This document shows, one piece after another, positions 16,581 to 25,405 of a DNA stretch of 64,000 nt. Below the pieces are notes generated by a model that had not been told where the DNA came from, made no database searches, and saw nothing but the letters and a program-made list of their open reading frames with translations. Made by a program: the position numbers and the translations under genes. Origin of the DNA: Luteibacter anthropi. GTDB taxonomy: Bacteria; Pseudomonadota; Gammaproteobacteria; Xanthomonadales; Rhodanobacteraceae. The DNA lies in contig NZ_JAARLZ010000011.1 in NCBI RefSeq assembly GCF_011759365.1, positions 62,001-126,000 on the forward strand, written 5' to 3'. Position 1 is the stretch's first letter, and the number at the start of each line of letters is the position of its first letter.

Positions 16581-17258
16581 TCATTGCGCCATCGTCCTGT
16601 TGATCCAGTCCGCATAGAACGCCACTCGTGTGCTGGCAGACGTCTGGCCACAGACGCCGAGGCGGAACGTGCCGTCTTTTGTCTGTTCGATGTCTTTCAG
16701 TGATCCATCCAGTCCATGCGCAAGACCTACCAGCACGGGCTTGCCTGATTGCATCATGACGACCGGCCCGCCGCTGTCGCCTCCTGCAATGACGCCTTCG
16801 TGAGGTAACGCATCGGCACCGCAATCGAAGGTGTAGCGGATCCACGGTTCGTCAGCACGTGTAACGCGACTCTGCGCCCGGCGAAGCTGGCCCCGATGTT
16901 GTGCCTCGTCTGGCACGCCTGTTGACGTGCCTGTAGCGCCGGCCCCGTATAGCTCGACCACTTGCCCTGTTTCGGCGCTTCCGCGATAGAACGGTAGCGG
17001 GGCAATATCGGTCACGGGATCTTTCAGTTTCAGCAGTGCGATGTCATGCATGGAAGACATCGCCGTGTCGTAGCGGGGTTTCCATTCCGTCGGGCTGCTG
17101 GTCTTCATGGCGTCGAACAACGCTTTCCAACCCGTGGTCGAAGCCGCGTAGTCGGGATACTGGATGATTTTCTCCACGGCCCTGCGCTTGCCGGCGATGG
17201 TGACGTACGCAAGGTCTGGCTTGTCCAGCATGAACGTCACGGCATGCGCTGCCGTCAC
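16581..17258 (-). pseudogene. 5'-truncated trypsin-like (S1) serine protease
   Basis: The frame contains a complete chymotrypsin-type triad. It has His in VTAAHAV at the very N-terminus, Asp in MHDIALLKLKD and the nucleophile in AGGDSGGPVV, plus paired cysteines (FDCGAD and GVCGQT). However, everything before the His block is missing. The only start is a GTG at 17258, six codons after an in-frame TAG at about 17271-17273, and the upstream gene's stop lies only 32 nt away at 17290. Secreted S1 proteases need a signal peptide and an N-terminal barrel strand, so this is most likely a deletion remnant. A sequencing or assembly error at 17260-17290 would be the alternative. Confidence 0.65.
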
Positions 17259-17289
17259 GTTGATGGCGCGCTATAACGTTCATCCAGAA

Positions 17290-17946
17290 CTAGGGTTTGC
17301 CGTGGGAAGCAGTGTCTGCTGATGTAGCGGCATCGCCTTGAATGGCCCGGGATACCTTCCCATCCGCATCAAGAAACGCGATCTGGGCCTCACCACTGGC
17401 GGATACCTTGAGCTGGATGCGCTTTTTCCCGGCAGCATCCATCAGGGCCAGCTGAGACGCGCCATCATCGGCGCGGCCTGCCCACAGTCGCCGGGCACCC
17501 TGGCCGTCTTCGTGGCTATCCGATACCGCCAGTCCCGCCATGCTGTCGTCCTTGTCGTCAACGCCGATAAGCTGGACAACCTGGTTGGCGCCATACCGGT
17601 CGAACGACAGGCTCCCACCTGAACTGACCACATCGCCATTCGGCAGCCGCTTTCCACCGAAGATAAGACCGCCGTTTTCGGTGCCTTCGTCGTTGAAGAA
17701 GATCATGCCGGCCTGAGGGCGATCGACCTTGGGTTCTTCCTTGCCCTTGACGATGACGCCGGGCAGTCGTGAGCTGTTTGAGATGACCATCCGCAGCGTG
17801 CCGTCGGATTCGCGGATGTTGATGCGGTGCACGTTGATCTCGTCGGCAGTATCGGTGTGGATCCTGAGGAATCCACTGTACAGCGATGCGGCGAGCAGGA
17901 CGGTGAGTGCGCCTGCGTAGATGACGAGAACACGTTGACCAAACAT
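17290..17946 (-). CDS. Membrane-anchored periplasmic hypothetical protein
   Basis: The 218-residue product has one N-terminal signal anchor (VLVIYAGALTVLLAASLYSGF, about 6-26). It is followed by a beta-rich exported domain with repeated strand-turn units (INIRESDGTLRMVISNSS, GMIFFNDEGTENGGLIFGG, LALMDAAGKKRIQLKVS, IAFLDADGKVSRAI). The repeats suggest a small beta-propeller or beta-helix-like fold. No catalytic motif is visible. The gene immediately precedes the truncated protease, and the deletion that removed the protease 5' end may lie just after this stop codon. Function unknown. Confidence 0.65.
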   Translation of the reverse strand: MFGQRVLVIYAGALTVLLAASLYSGFLRIHTDTADEINVHRINIRESDGTLRMVISNSSRLPGVIVKGKEEPKVDRPQAGMIFFNDEGTENGGLIFGGKRLPNGDVVSSGGSLSFDRYGANQVVQLIGVDDKDDSMAGLAVSDSHEDGQGARRLWAGRADDGASQLALMDAAGKKRIQLKVSASGEAQIAFLDADGKVSRAIQGDAATSADTASHGKP

Positions 17947-18087
17947 GGCGTTGCTCCGCGCTAAGTGGCTGGCTGGATAAGGGGAAGCATGATTGGGGGC
18001 GTGGCCTCTTGCGTGCGCCCGTGTGTTCCACAGCCTGCTTTGTCCCCTGGCAAAGGCTAGCCTGCCGTCCTTGGGCCAGCTATAGGT

Positions 18088-18303
18088 CTATAGGCATACC
18101 GATGACCCAGTGCGCTGGAGGCGGCTTACGGGTCTGATTTTCGTTTCGGCGACGAGGTTCCACAGCCAGGTCGTCAGGCCCATCAGCAGTGCGGTGGCGT
18201 GGAGCCAGTAGTGGCCGGCGAAAGCCTGGGTCAGCGGGGCGAACACGCCGATGCACAGGACGACCAGGAGGATGGATAGAAGGAGGGGGCGCAGGCGGGT
18301 CAT
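18088..18303 (-). CDS. Small membrane protein, hypothetical
   Basis: The 71-residue frame encodes two hydrophobic helices (LLLSILLVVLCIGVFAPLTQAF and ATALLMGLTTWLWNL) joined by a short GHYWLH loop and a polar C-terminus. A hydrophobic, well-ordered composition at this length makes it more likely a gene than chance. No family was recognised, and the other minus-strand frame over the same bases is less plausible. Confidence 0.45.
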   Translation of the reverse strand: MTRLRPLLLSILLVVLCIGVFAPLTQAFAGHYWLHATALLMGLTTWLWNLVAETKIRPVSRLQRTGSSVCL

Positions 18304-18340
18304 GGGGCTGGTTGGCCCTTTGTAGCATGAAGCCCGTATT

Positions 18341-18409
18341 TGTAGGAGCGCGCCTTGCGCGCGACCGGGTTATCGCGAGAACCGGTCGCGCGCAGGGCGC
18401 GCTCCTACA
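18341..18409. repeat. REP palindrome 3
   Basis: Full REP with arms TGTAGGAGCGCGCCTTGCGC and the inverse GCGCGCTCCTACA. It ends 8 bp from the stop of the minus-strand TonB-dependent receptor gene. Confidence 0.9.
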
Positions 18410-18417
18410 GGGCACGG

Positions 18418-21400
18418 TTAGAACGTGTAGCGGGCCGTCAGCTGGAGCGACCAGCGGGACTGGGCGCGGTCGTCTTCCGTGACGTACGTGCCGGGGTTGT
18501 AGTTGCCACGTGCATCCACCGGCAGCGCATAGACGTACTTGCCCGTCGTCGGGTCAACGCCGGCAAAGTTCGCCAGGCTGCGCATGTAGGGATAACCGAT
18601 GTCGCGCACCTGTCCCCAGCGCTTGTTGATGAGGTTGGTGACGTTGAAGATGTCCAGGCGCAGCTCACCCTTGTTGCCCTTGAACAGGCCGGGGATTTCC
18701 TGGCGGATGGAGAGATCCACCTCGTTGACCCACGGCGAGTGCGCGGCATTGCGCTGGGCCACGTGGCCCTGGCGATCCTTCAGGTAGCTGTCGCGACCGA
18801 TGTAGCTGTAGAACTGGTCGATCACCGCTTGCTTGGTACCCTGCTGGAACAGCACCTCGCCCGGCTTCGGGATATAGGCCAGGCCCAGCGGTGACGACGT
18901 GCCGGTGGCGGCGATGCCGCTGACGTCGTTGCCGAACACCCAGCTGTACGGCTGGCCGGTGTGGCCGTCGTAGAACGCCGAGATGCTGGTGTTGTAATCA
19001 CCGAAGAAGCGATGCTGCCAGCTCAGCGAGGCAATGATGCGGCGCTGGATCTCGAAGTTGCTGTGACCGGTGGCGTCGGCGTTGGGATTGAACACGGCAT
19101 CGTTGGCCCACGTGCTGGCGGCTACCTTCTCGTTGCCCGAGCTCACGTCCTTGGAGCTGCCGAACACGAAGCCCAGCGAGCCGGACCAGTCGGAGTCGGA
19201 TGTGAACGGCTTGGACAGCTGCAAGGTGCCGTAGGTGGCCTGGCCCTGGCTGGTATTGCTCAGGTAGATCACGTTGCCGAAGCGCGGGTCGCGATTGGCG
19301 CGCGGCGACGCGCAGATGCCGCTCTGCGTGGCGCAGATCGCCTGCCCCGAAGCGCTCTTGCCCACGGTGCGGAAGGCGGCTGGATCGGTCGTGGTCCAGT
19401 AACTCTGGCGACCGTCCGGCAGTGCGCCGGTGGCGGCGCCGAGGTTGAGATCCTGGAAGCGCACGGCGTTCTTGGTCTCAAGATGCTCGACTTCGGCGGT
19501 GAGCACCAGGTTCGACCAGGGCAGCTGGTGATCGAAGCCCAGGCTGGCCTTCCACACCGTGGGCATCTTGAAGTTGCGATCGGTGACGTCCACCTCGGGC
19601 GAGCCGCCCTTGCGCACGTTGGACGGAATCAGCGGGTTCGACGGATCGGCGCTGAAGCCCGTGCCGTTCGATGCCGAGTAGCTGGTCAGCGACAGGCCGT
19701 TGTTCGTATACGGGTTGGACAGCCACACGCCCGGAGGGGCACCTTCGGACAGGCCGATGCCGCCGCGCAGCTGCGTGGCGCGCTCGGTGTCGAAGGCGTA
19801 GTTGAACGAGGCGCGGGGTTCCAGCACGCCGTTGCCGTCGATCGTCGCGTTGTTGGGGTAGCCGGGGAACGCCGCGTTGAACACGGGGTTGGCCATCGGC
19901 GAGTTGCTCACCTTGGGCAGGTCGTAGCGCAGGCCGTACTGGAGCGAGAGGTTGCCGAGCTGCCAGGTGTCCTGGGCGAAGAAGCCCCACTGGGTCAGGT
20001 CCCACTTCGCCGCGATACTCGAAAGGTCGCCATCGGTGGGGCGGTATACCGAGTAGCTGAAGTAGTTGCGGTTGGCAAAGGCGTCGATGCTCGGGAACAC
20101 ATAGGCGCCGAACTCGGTGCGGCCGAAAAGGTTGTAGAACTCGTCCCGCTGGTAATCCACACCGGCCTTGATCGAATGGTCGCCCACGTTCCAGGTGCCG
20201 GCGAAGAAGCCGTTGTAGGAACGGATGCCAAGGATGTTGTAGTGGCGGAACTCTTCCTCACCCAGGTTCACTGACGGACCGGTGATGGTGTTACCCGTGA
20301 TCGTGCCGTTGGTATACACGCGTACCTGCGGCTGGCGCGTGGCCACCGTCGGTGAGGCGTCGTACTTGGAGTACGAGAATGAGCCTTCGGTGGAGAAGCT
20401 GTCATTCCACTCGTCGTACGCGTTGAGCACCCACTGGGAGTCCTCACGGTGCTTGGTGAACCAGTAGCTGGAGAGGCTGAGGCTGGGCGAGGTCGACGAG
20501 GTGCTGTAGCCATTAAGGTTGGGCTGCTCGCTCTTGGTCTTGTCGTAGCGCAAGCTCACGCGGTGGCCATCGGCGATGTTCCAGTCGATCTTGAACAGTC
20601 CGCGCTTCTCTTCCTGGTTGGCGCCGCTGGCCGTGGCCGTACCGGGGTTCATGCCTAGTCGCGAGGCGATGGACGAGATCCGGTCGATGTCGGCCTGGCT
20701 GATGGGCACGATATTGCCCTTGCCCGAGCCCAGCGGGCCGAAATTGGGTGCTGCCGCTACCGTCTTCGACTTCTCCAGGCTGGCGAAGAAGAACAGCTTG
20801 TCCTTGATGATCGGTCCGCCGAAGGTGGCGCCGGCCGTCCACTGGCGGGTGTAGCCCTTGAATTCGTTGCCGGCGCGATCGTCGCCCACCATGTTGGAGG
20901 CATTGCGATACACATAGTAGGTGGAGCCGTGGAAGTCGTTCGTGCCGCTCTTGGTCACGATATTGATGTTCGCGCCCACGGCCCGCTTGTTCGCCACGTC
21001 GTAGTTGGCCGTGGAGATGTTGTAGGCCTCGATGGCATCCAGCGACACCGGCTGGTTCAGCGCGGGGAGGCCGTTGTCTTCCAGGCCGAACGAGTCGTTC
21101 GTCGGCACCGAGTCGATGGTGATGTTGTTGTAGCGGCTGTTCTGGCCCAGGGCCGAGATTTCGCCCTTGCTCTTGTTGGTGATGTTAATGGTGGGATTCA
21201 GGCGGGCGATATCCTGGATCGAGCGGTTCGGCACCGGCAGCACGTCCAGCTGCTGGCGCGACACGCGCACGCCCATGCCCTTGTTGTCGGCATTGAAGGT
21301 CTGGGCCATCGCCACGTCGGAGGCGTTGGCGTGCACCTGCACGTTTTCCAGGTTGGTCGCCGTAGAGGCCGGGGTGGCCAGGGACAGGTCGAGATTGGTG

Positions 21401-21711
21401 TCCTGAGCCAGTTGGAGGTATACCCCATCACGCTCGGCCGTGCCGGAGGGCGTGGTGGCGATCACCTCGAACGGGCCGCCCAGGCGCAGGCCCTGGGCCC
21501 GGTAACGGCCATCGGCGTCGGTCGTCACTTCGCGGGTTGTCCCCGAGGGAACGTGAACGATCTTCACGGAGCTGCCCACGACAGGCGCCCCGCTGGCGTC
21601 CAGCACGCGGCCGCTCATGGAAGAAGAGGTGTTCTGGGCGTGGACGCCACCAACGGCGAACAACGCGGCTATGGCCACGCACAGCGTGCGGCGCCGGACA
21701 AGAGATTCCAT
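18418..21711 (-). CDS. Oar-type TonB-dependent outer membrane receptor
   Basis: The 1097-residue protein has a signal peptide (LCVAIAALFAVGGVHAQ). A carboxypeptidase-regulatory-like domain follows at about 30-115 (GRVLDASGAPVVGSSVKI, TDADGRYRAQGLRLGG), then a plug at about 125-260 (VSRQQLDVLPVPNRSIQDI, NSRYNNITIDSVPTNDSFG). A large beta-barrel ends in the aromatic C-terminal strand LTARYTF. This layout is typical of Oar-like receptors abundant in Xanthomonadales, which take up large substrates or act in surface protein display. The ligand is unknown. It is divergent from a siderophore-type receptor, with a REP element in the 381-bp gap, and is followed by another REP. Confidence 0.92.
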   Translation of the reverse strand: MESLVRRRTLCVAIAALFAVGGVHAQNTSSSMSGRVLDASGAPVVGSSVKIVHVPSGTTREVTTDADGRYRAQGLRLGGPFEVIATTPSGTAERDGVYLQLAQDTNLDLSLATPASTATNLENVQVHANASDVAMAQTFNADNKGMGVRVSRQQLDVLPVPNRSIQDIARLNPTINITNKSKGEISALGQNSRYNNITIDSVPTNDSFGLEDNGLPALNQPVSLDAIEAYNISTANYDVANKRAVGANINIVTKSGTNDFHGSTYYVYRNASNMVGDDRAGNEFKGYTRQWTAGATFGGPIIKDKLFFFASLEKSKTVAAAPNFGPLGSGKGNIVPISQADIDRISSIASRLGMNPGTATASGANQEEKRGLFKIDWNIADGHRVSLRYDKTKSEQPNLNGYSTSSTSPSLSLSSYWFTKHREDSQWVLNAYDEWNDSFSTEGSFSYSKYDASPTVATRQPQVRVYTNGTITGNTITGPSVNLGEEEFRHYNILGIRSYNGFFAGTWNVGDHSIKAGVDYQRDEFYNLFGRTEFGAYVFPSIDAFANRNYFSYSVYRPTDGDLSSIAAKWDLTQWGFFAQDTWQLGNLSLQYGLRYDLPKVSNSPMANPVFNAAFPGYPNNATIDGNGVLEPRASFNYAFDTERATQLRGGIGLSEGAPPGVWLSNPYTNNGLSLTSYSASNGTGFSADPSNPLIPSNVRKGGSPEVDVTDRNFKMPTVWKASLGFDHQLPWSNLVLTAEVEHLETKNAVRFQDLNLGAATGALPDGRQSYWTTTDPAAFRTVGKSASGQAICATQSGICASPRANRDPRFGNVIYLSNTSQGQATYGTLQLSKPFTSDSDWSGSLGFVFGSSKDVSSGNEKVAASTWANDAVFNPNADATGHSNFEIQRRIIASLSWQHRFFGDYNTSISAFYDGHTGQPYSWVFGNDVSGIAATGTSSPLGLAYIPKPGEVLFQQGTKQAVIDQFYSYIGRDSYLKDRQGHVAQRNAAHSPWVNEVDLSIRQEIPGLFKGNKGELRLDIFNVTNLINKRWGQVRDIGYPYMRSLANFAGVDPTTGKYVYALPVDARGNYNPGTYVTEDDRAQSRWSLQLTARYTF

Positions 21712-21856
21712 GTTTTTCCCTGGCTATGAGCGGACGAGATCCGCAAGAAAGGCTGCGGATGCGCACGGTAGGCCGGAATAATATACGGACGACTTCAGAT
21801 TTCTTGCGAACTGGTGACCAGATTGAAGGCAACGTCATTTCCGTGACCCAGCCCCC

Positions 21857-21925
21857 TGTAGGAGCGCGCCTCGCGCGCGACCGGTTGTCGCGATACCCCG
21901 GTCGCGCGCGAGGCGCGCTCCTACA
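21857..21925. repeat. REP palindrome 4
   Basis: Full REP copy (CTCGCGCGCGACCGGT variant) located in the divergent gap between two TonB-dependent receptor genes, which is an unusual position for a sequence normally found after genes. Confidence 0.9.
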
Positions 21926-22092
21926 GATGGCCGGCTGCGCGCCGGATCATGGAGGCGGTTGGGGCGTGGCTTTCTCAATCTGTTAACATCGCCGCCCAAA
22001 CGATGAGCCAGCTCCCAGGCAAGCCCCAGTCGTGACATACACGGGCGCTCTGCGTGAGCGTCCCGGGCTTTCCGCTTCTCGGGGTTTACAGC

Positions 22093-24270
22093 ATGTCTCA
22101 TCGTCTTCAGGGCCATTTCCGGCCTTCCTTGCTTTGTCTCGCTTTGGCAGCAGCGCTGCCAGTGGTCGCGCATGCGCAATCCGCCACGGAAGGTGACAGT
22201 CATGATGGAAGGAGCAAGAAAGCCACGACGCTCGACGCGGTCAAGGTGCAGGGCCAATCCGCGCCCACTTATACAGTCAACGAATCCGCAGCCACCACAC
22301 GATTGCCACTCACGCTACAGGACACGCCGCAGTCCATCAGCGTCATCACCGAGCAGCGCATCAAGGACCAGAACCTCACCAGCCTTCGCGCCGTGCTGGA
22401 CAATACGACCGGCGTGAATTCCACCGCCTACGATTCCGAGCGCGTGGTGTTCTGGTCGCGTGGTTTCCAGATCGAAAACATGTCGTACGATGGCGTGCCC
22501 ATTGCATCCAGCCTCAACATCAGTTCGGCCGATTCGTCGCTGGACCCGTCGATCTACGAGCGCATCGAAGTCGTGCGTGGTGCCACCGGCCTGCTGAGCG
22601 GCGCGGGTAGCCCGTCGGCCATGATCAACTTCGTGCGCAAGCATGCGGACAGCCGTACGCCGGAGGCCGATGTTTCCGTGAGCTACGGTTCGTGGAATAC
22701 GCAACGCGAGACGGTCGATGCGTCTACACCGCTCAACGCCTCGGGCAGCGTGCGTGGCCGCTTCGTGGCGGCGCATCAGGATGGCGACTCCTATATTGAT
22801 CGTTATCACAGCCAGAAGAACGTGGCCTATGGTGTGATCGATGCGGACCTGGACGAGAACACGACGCTCAGCGTGGGCTACGACTGGCAGAAGACGCGTC
22901 CCACAGGGGTGACATGGGGCTCGTATCCCGTGCTGTTCTCCGACGGGGGCTTCATTAAATGGCCGCGCGGCTTCTCTTCGGCTGCGGACTGGACCCACTG
23001 GAACAACACCACGCAGACGGGCTTCGTCGATCTGAAACACAGCTTCGACAACGGCTGGCAGATCCATGCCATGGCAAGCCATCGCAAGACGAATGCCGAC
23101 TCGGCGCTGTTCTACGTTTTTGGCGCACCGGACCGGCAGACGGGCGAAGGACTCACTCCCTATGCCTACAAGAGTTTCCAGCGCGGCAGCCAGAACAACG
23201 TGGATGTCTACGCATCTGGCCCCTTCTCGGCCTTCGGCCGTGAGCATGAACTGGTCGTAGGCCTTACCGATTCGCACTATCGCACCGACTACTTTGATTA
23301 CCCGCACGGCGATCTTCCGGATATCGGCAATTTCCTGGCATGGAATGGCAACTATCCGTACCCGGATTTTTCGTCGTCCAGCGAACGCGTGTCCATCGCC
23401 CGGACGGAGCAAAGCGGTGCATACGCGGCAGCCCGCCTCAGTCTCGCCGATCCGCTCAAGCTGGTGGTCGGTGCGCGCTATGCTCGTTGGAAGAACGATA
23501 CCAACGACAGCACGTCTGGTATTTATCACCTGAAAGCCAGCAAGACGATCCCGTATGCCGGCCTGATCTACGACATCACTCCCGATTACTCTACATTCGT
23601 CAGTTACACGCAGATCTTCGACCCGCAGAACAACCGCCGGGCAGATGGAAGCTATCTTCAGCCGGTATTGGGTACCAGCCGCGAGATTGGCATCAAGGGA
23701 CATCACTTCGACGGGGCGCTCAATACCTCGCTGGTGTTCTTCGATACCCGGCAGGATCACGTAGCCGATGCGTTGCCCGGCGTCTACCTGCCCGACGGCA
23801 CCACGCAGGCTTACCGCTCTGTGGATGGCACGCGCTCGCGAGGCTACGAGTTCGAGGCATCCGGCGCACTCACGAGCAACTGGAACGGCACGCTGGGCTG
23901 GTCGCATTTCAACGTGAAGTCGCCGGATGGCGGCGCACTTCGCCCATCGCTGCCACGCACGCTGGTCCGCGTGTTCAGCACCTACACGCTGCCGGGAGCA
24001 TGGAGCGGCCTGACCGTGGGTGGCGGCGTGAACTGGCAGGGGCCGTCCAAGGCCGATATCGATGACGGTCACGGCGTGATCCGGCTGTATCAGTCATCGC
24101 AGACCCTGGTCGGCGCCATGGCCCGCTACGCGTTCGACGATCACGCCTCCGTGCAGTTCAACGGCGACAACCTGTTGAACCGGAAGTATTTCGTGCTCGA
24201 TGACGCCAGCAATCTCTACTACGCGCCGGGCTCCACCTGGACGGTGTCGTTCAACTACAAGTTCTTCTGA
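22093..24270 (+). CDS. TonB-dependent siderophore receptor
   Basis: The 725-residue protein starts at 22093 with signal peptide LLCLALAAALPVVAHAQ. The plug domain at about 55-175 has the FhuE/FpvA-type blocks TRLPLTLQDTPQSISVIT, IERIEV-like YERIEVVRGATGLLSGAGSPS and MINFVRK. A 22-strand barrel ends in WTVSFNYKFF. The QDTPQS and GATGLLSG motifs are those of ferric-hydroxamate or pyoverdine-class receptors, so uptake of an iron-siderophore complex driven by TonB-ExbBD is the expected role. No STN signalling domain, biosynthesis genes or Fur box was identified nearby. It is divergent from the Oar-type receptor. Confidence 0.93.
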   Translation: MSHRLQGHFRPSLLCLALAAALPVVAHAQSATEGDSHDGRSKKATTLDAVKVQGQSAPTYTVNESAATTRLPLTLQDTPQSISVITEQRIKDQNLTSLRAVLDNTTGVNSTAYDSERVVFWSRGFQIENMSYDGVPIASSLNISSADSSLDPSIYERIEVVRGATGLLSGAGSPSAMINFVRKHADSRTPEADVSVSYGSWNTQRETVDASTPLNASGSVRGRFVAAHQDGDSYIDRYHSQKNVAYGVIDADLDENTTLSVGYDWQKTRPTGVTWGSYPVLFSDGGFIKWPRGFSSAADWTHWNNTTQTGFVDLKHSFDNGWQIHAMASHRKTNADSALFYVFGAPDRQTGEGLTPYAYKSFQRGSQNNVDVYASGPFSAFGREHELVVGLTDSHYRTDYFDYPHGDLPDIGNFLAWNGNYPYPDFSSSSERVSIARTEQSGAYAAARLSLADPLKLVVGARYARWKNDTNDSTSGIYHLKASKTIPYAGLIYDITPDYSTFVSYTQIFDPQNNRRADGSYLQPVLGTSREIGIKGHHFDGALNTSLVFFDTRQDHVADALPGVYLPDGTTQAYRSVDGTRSRGYEFEASGALTSNWNGTLGWSHFNVKSPDGGALRPSLPRTLVRVFSTYTLPGAWSGLTVGGGVNWQGPSKADIDDGHGVIRLYQSSQTLVGAMARYAFDDHASVQFNGDNLLNRKYFVLDDASNLYYAPGSTWTVSFNYKFF

Positions 24271-24414
24271 CCGGTTTCACCGGGCGGCAGCCCTCATGGC
24301 CGTCGCCCGGCGCTGACCCTCCGACACCGTAACGTGGGTGTCCGGAACGCCGGGGTGGCGAAGCAAGGGAATTGCTGGCTATCATCGCGCCGTTGGAAAA
24401 GGGGAAATAGGGAT

Positions 24415-24861
24415 ATGACCAAGCATGTGATCCGTGCCTTCGTCGTGGGCCTGCTGGCCAGCGGCTTTTCGTTTGCCACCCTCGCCGGTACCGCGGATAC
24501 CCGTGGTGCATCGGCCGTGGCCGATGCCTGGATCGGGCATGAGGCCGCCGATCTGCTGATGCAGTGGCCCGTCGATCGCGGCTTCCAGCAGACCGAAATG
24601 GAAAATGGTGCCACCGCCTACGAGTATCACTTCGGTACCGAGGCCTATCACGCGAAGGGTTCCACCAGCACGCTGGGGGCAGGCCCCACGCCCGGTGGCG
24701 TGATGCAGACCATTTCCTACTACGACTACTGGGTACCCGCCCAGACGCATTGCGTCGTGGTGTTCTTCGCCAATCGCGACGGCATCATCGACGACTACAA
24801 ATTCAACGGCGAACGCTGTAAGCCTTACATGAGCAGCTGGGGCAAGCCGAAGAAGAGCTGA
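24415..24861 (+). CDS. Periplasmic hypothetical protein
   Basis: The start at 24415 (purine-rich GGGGAAATAGGGAT upstream) gives 148 residues with a signal peptide (VIRAFVVGLLASGFSFATLAG). The mature domain opens with AWIGHEAADLLMQWPVDRGFQQ and has an aromatic YEYHFGT strand and two cysteines (AQTHCVVVFF, GERCKPY) that could form a disulfide. The pattern is like the small BamE/SmpA-type or lipoprotein-like proteins that start with a 'WxGxxxxxLxxxWG' motif, but there is no lipobox. It precedes a glycine-zipper protein by 56 nt. Function unknown. Confidence 0.7.
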   Translation: MTKHVIRAFVVGLLASGFSFATLAGTADTRGASAVADAWIGHEAADLLMQWPVDRGFQQTEMENGATAYEYHFGTEAYHAKGSTSTLGAGPTPGGVMQTISYYDYWVPAQTHCVVVFFANRDGIIDDYKFNGERCKPYMSSWGKPKKS

Positions 24862-24917
24862 TGTACGCCGGCGCCCGGCGTACGGGCGCACCTCCCGCAA
24901 CCGCTCTCAGGTGACGT

Positions 24918-25355
24918 ATGAAATGGATCTTTGCCGCCCTCCTGGCGGCTCTTGCGCTCGCTCCTTCCCTCGTCCTGGCTGACGATGTGCGCCATGGCGT
25001 CGTCATGCAGATCAAGCCCATCGACAACCGTGGCGATGACGAAAGCGACCAGCACAAACAGGGTCGCAAGGTCGGCCGCGGTGTCGGCGCGCTCCTGGGT
25101 GGCCTGTCGCTCGGTAAGCTCGGCGGTGGTGTGACCGAACAGGTGGTGGCTCGCAATGCAGCGGACACCGGCGATCAGATCGGCGGCAATGTCGCCGGGC
25201 AGGGTCCGTCCGCGCACTACATGGTGAGCGTGAAGATGGACGATGGTCGTACCGTAAGCCTGGTGCAGCCGGGTCCGCAGGTGCAGGGTCTGCAGGCCGG
25301 CAGCAAGGTGTCGGTGACAGGGGCGGGCGATTCCGCCGTCATCCGCGCGGAGTGA
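24918..25355 (+). CDS. SlyB-like glycine-zipper envelope protein
   Basis: The 145-residue product has a signal peptide (FAALLAALALAPSLVLAD) and a Gly-zipper segment at about 52-95 (VGRGVGALLGGLSLGKLGGG, GDQIGGNVAGQG). A small beta domain follows (YMVSVKMDDGRTVSLVQPGPQVQGLQAG). This matches the architecture of SlyB/Pcp-type outer membrane stress proteins, but without the lipobox Cys, so it would be periplasmic or inserted by the zipper alone. It ends in front of a strong bidirectional hairpin that separates it from the convergent lanthipeptide synthetase. Confidence 0.8.
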   Translation: MKWIFAALLAALALAPSLVLADDVRHGVVMQIKPIDNRGDDESDQHKQGRKVGRGVGALLGGLSLGKLGGGVTEQVVARNAADTGDQIGGNVAGQGPSAHYMVSVKMDDGRTVSLVQPGPQVQGLQAGSKVSVTGAGDSAVIRAE

Positions 25356-25362
25356 TGCGGTC

Positions 25363-25395
25363 GATCATGCCCGTCGCTCAACGACGGGCATGATC
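25363..25395. terminator. Bidirectional hairpin between the SlyB-like gene and lanM
   Basis: Perfect 14-bp inverted repeat GATCATGCCCGTCG / CGACGGGCATGATC with a 5-nt loop, placed between convergent gene ends (25355 and 25406). The following T tract is weak, but position and stability fit a shared terminator. Confidence 0.7.
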
Positions 25396-25405
25396 CTGTT
25401 CCACA

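Noticed and set aside
22315-24072. Long minus-strand open frame
   Set aside because: Antisense to the siderophore receptor, whose family motifs are unmistakable.
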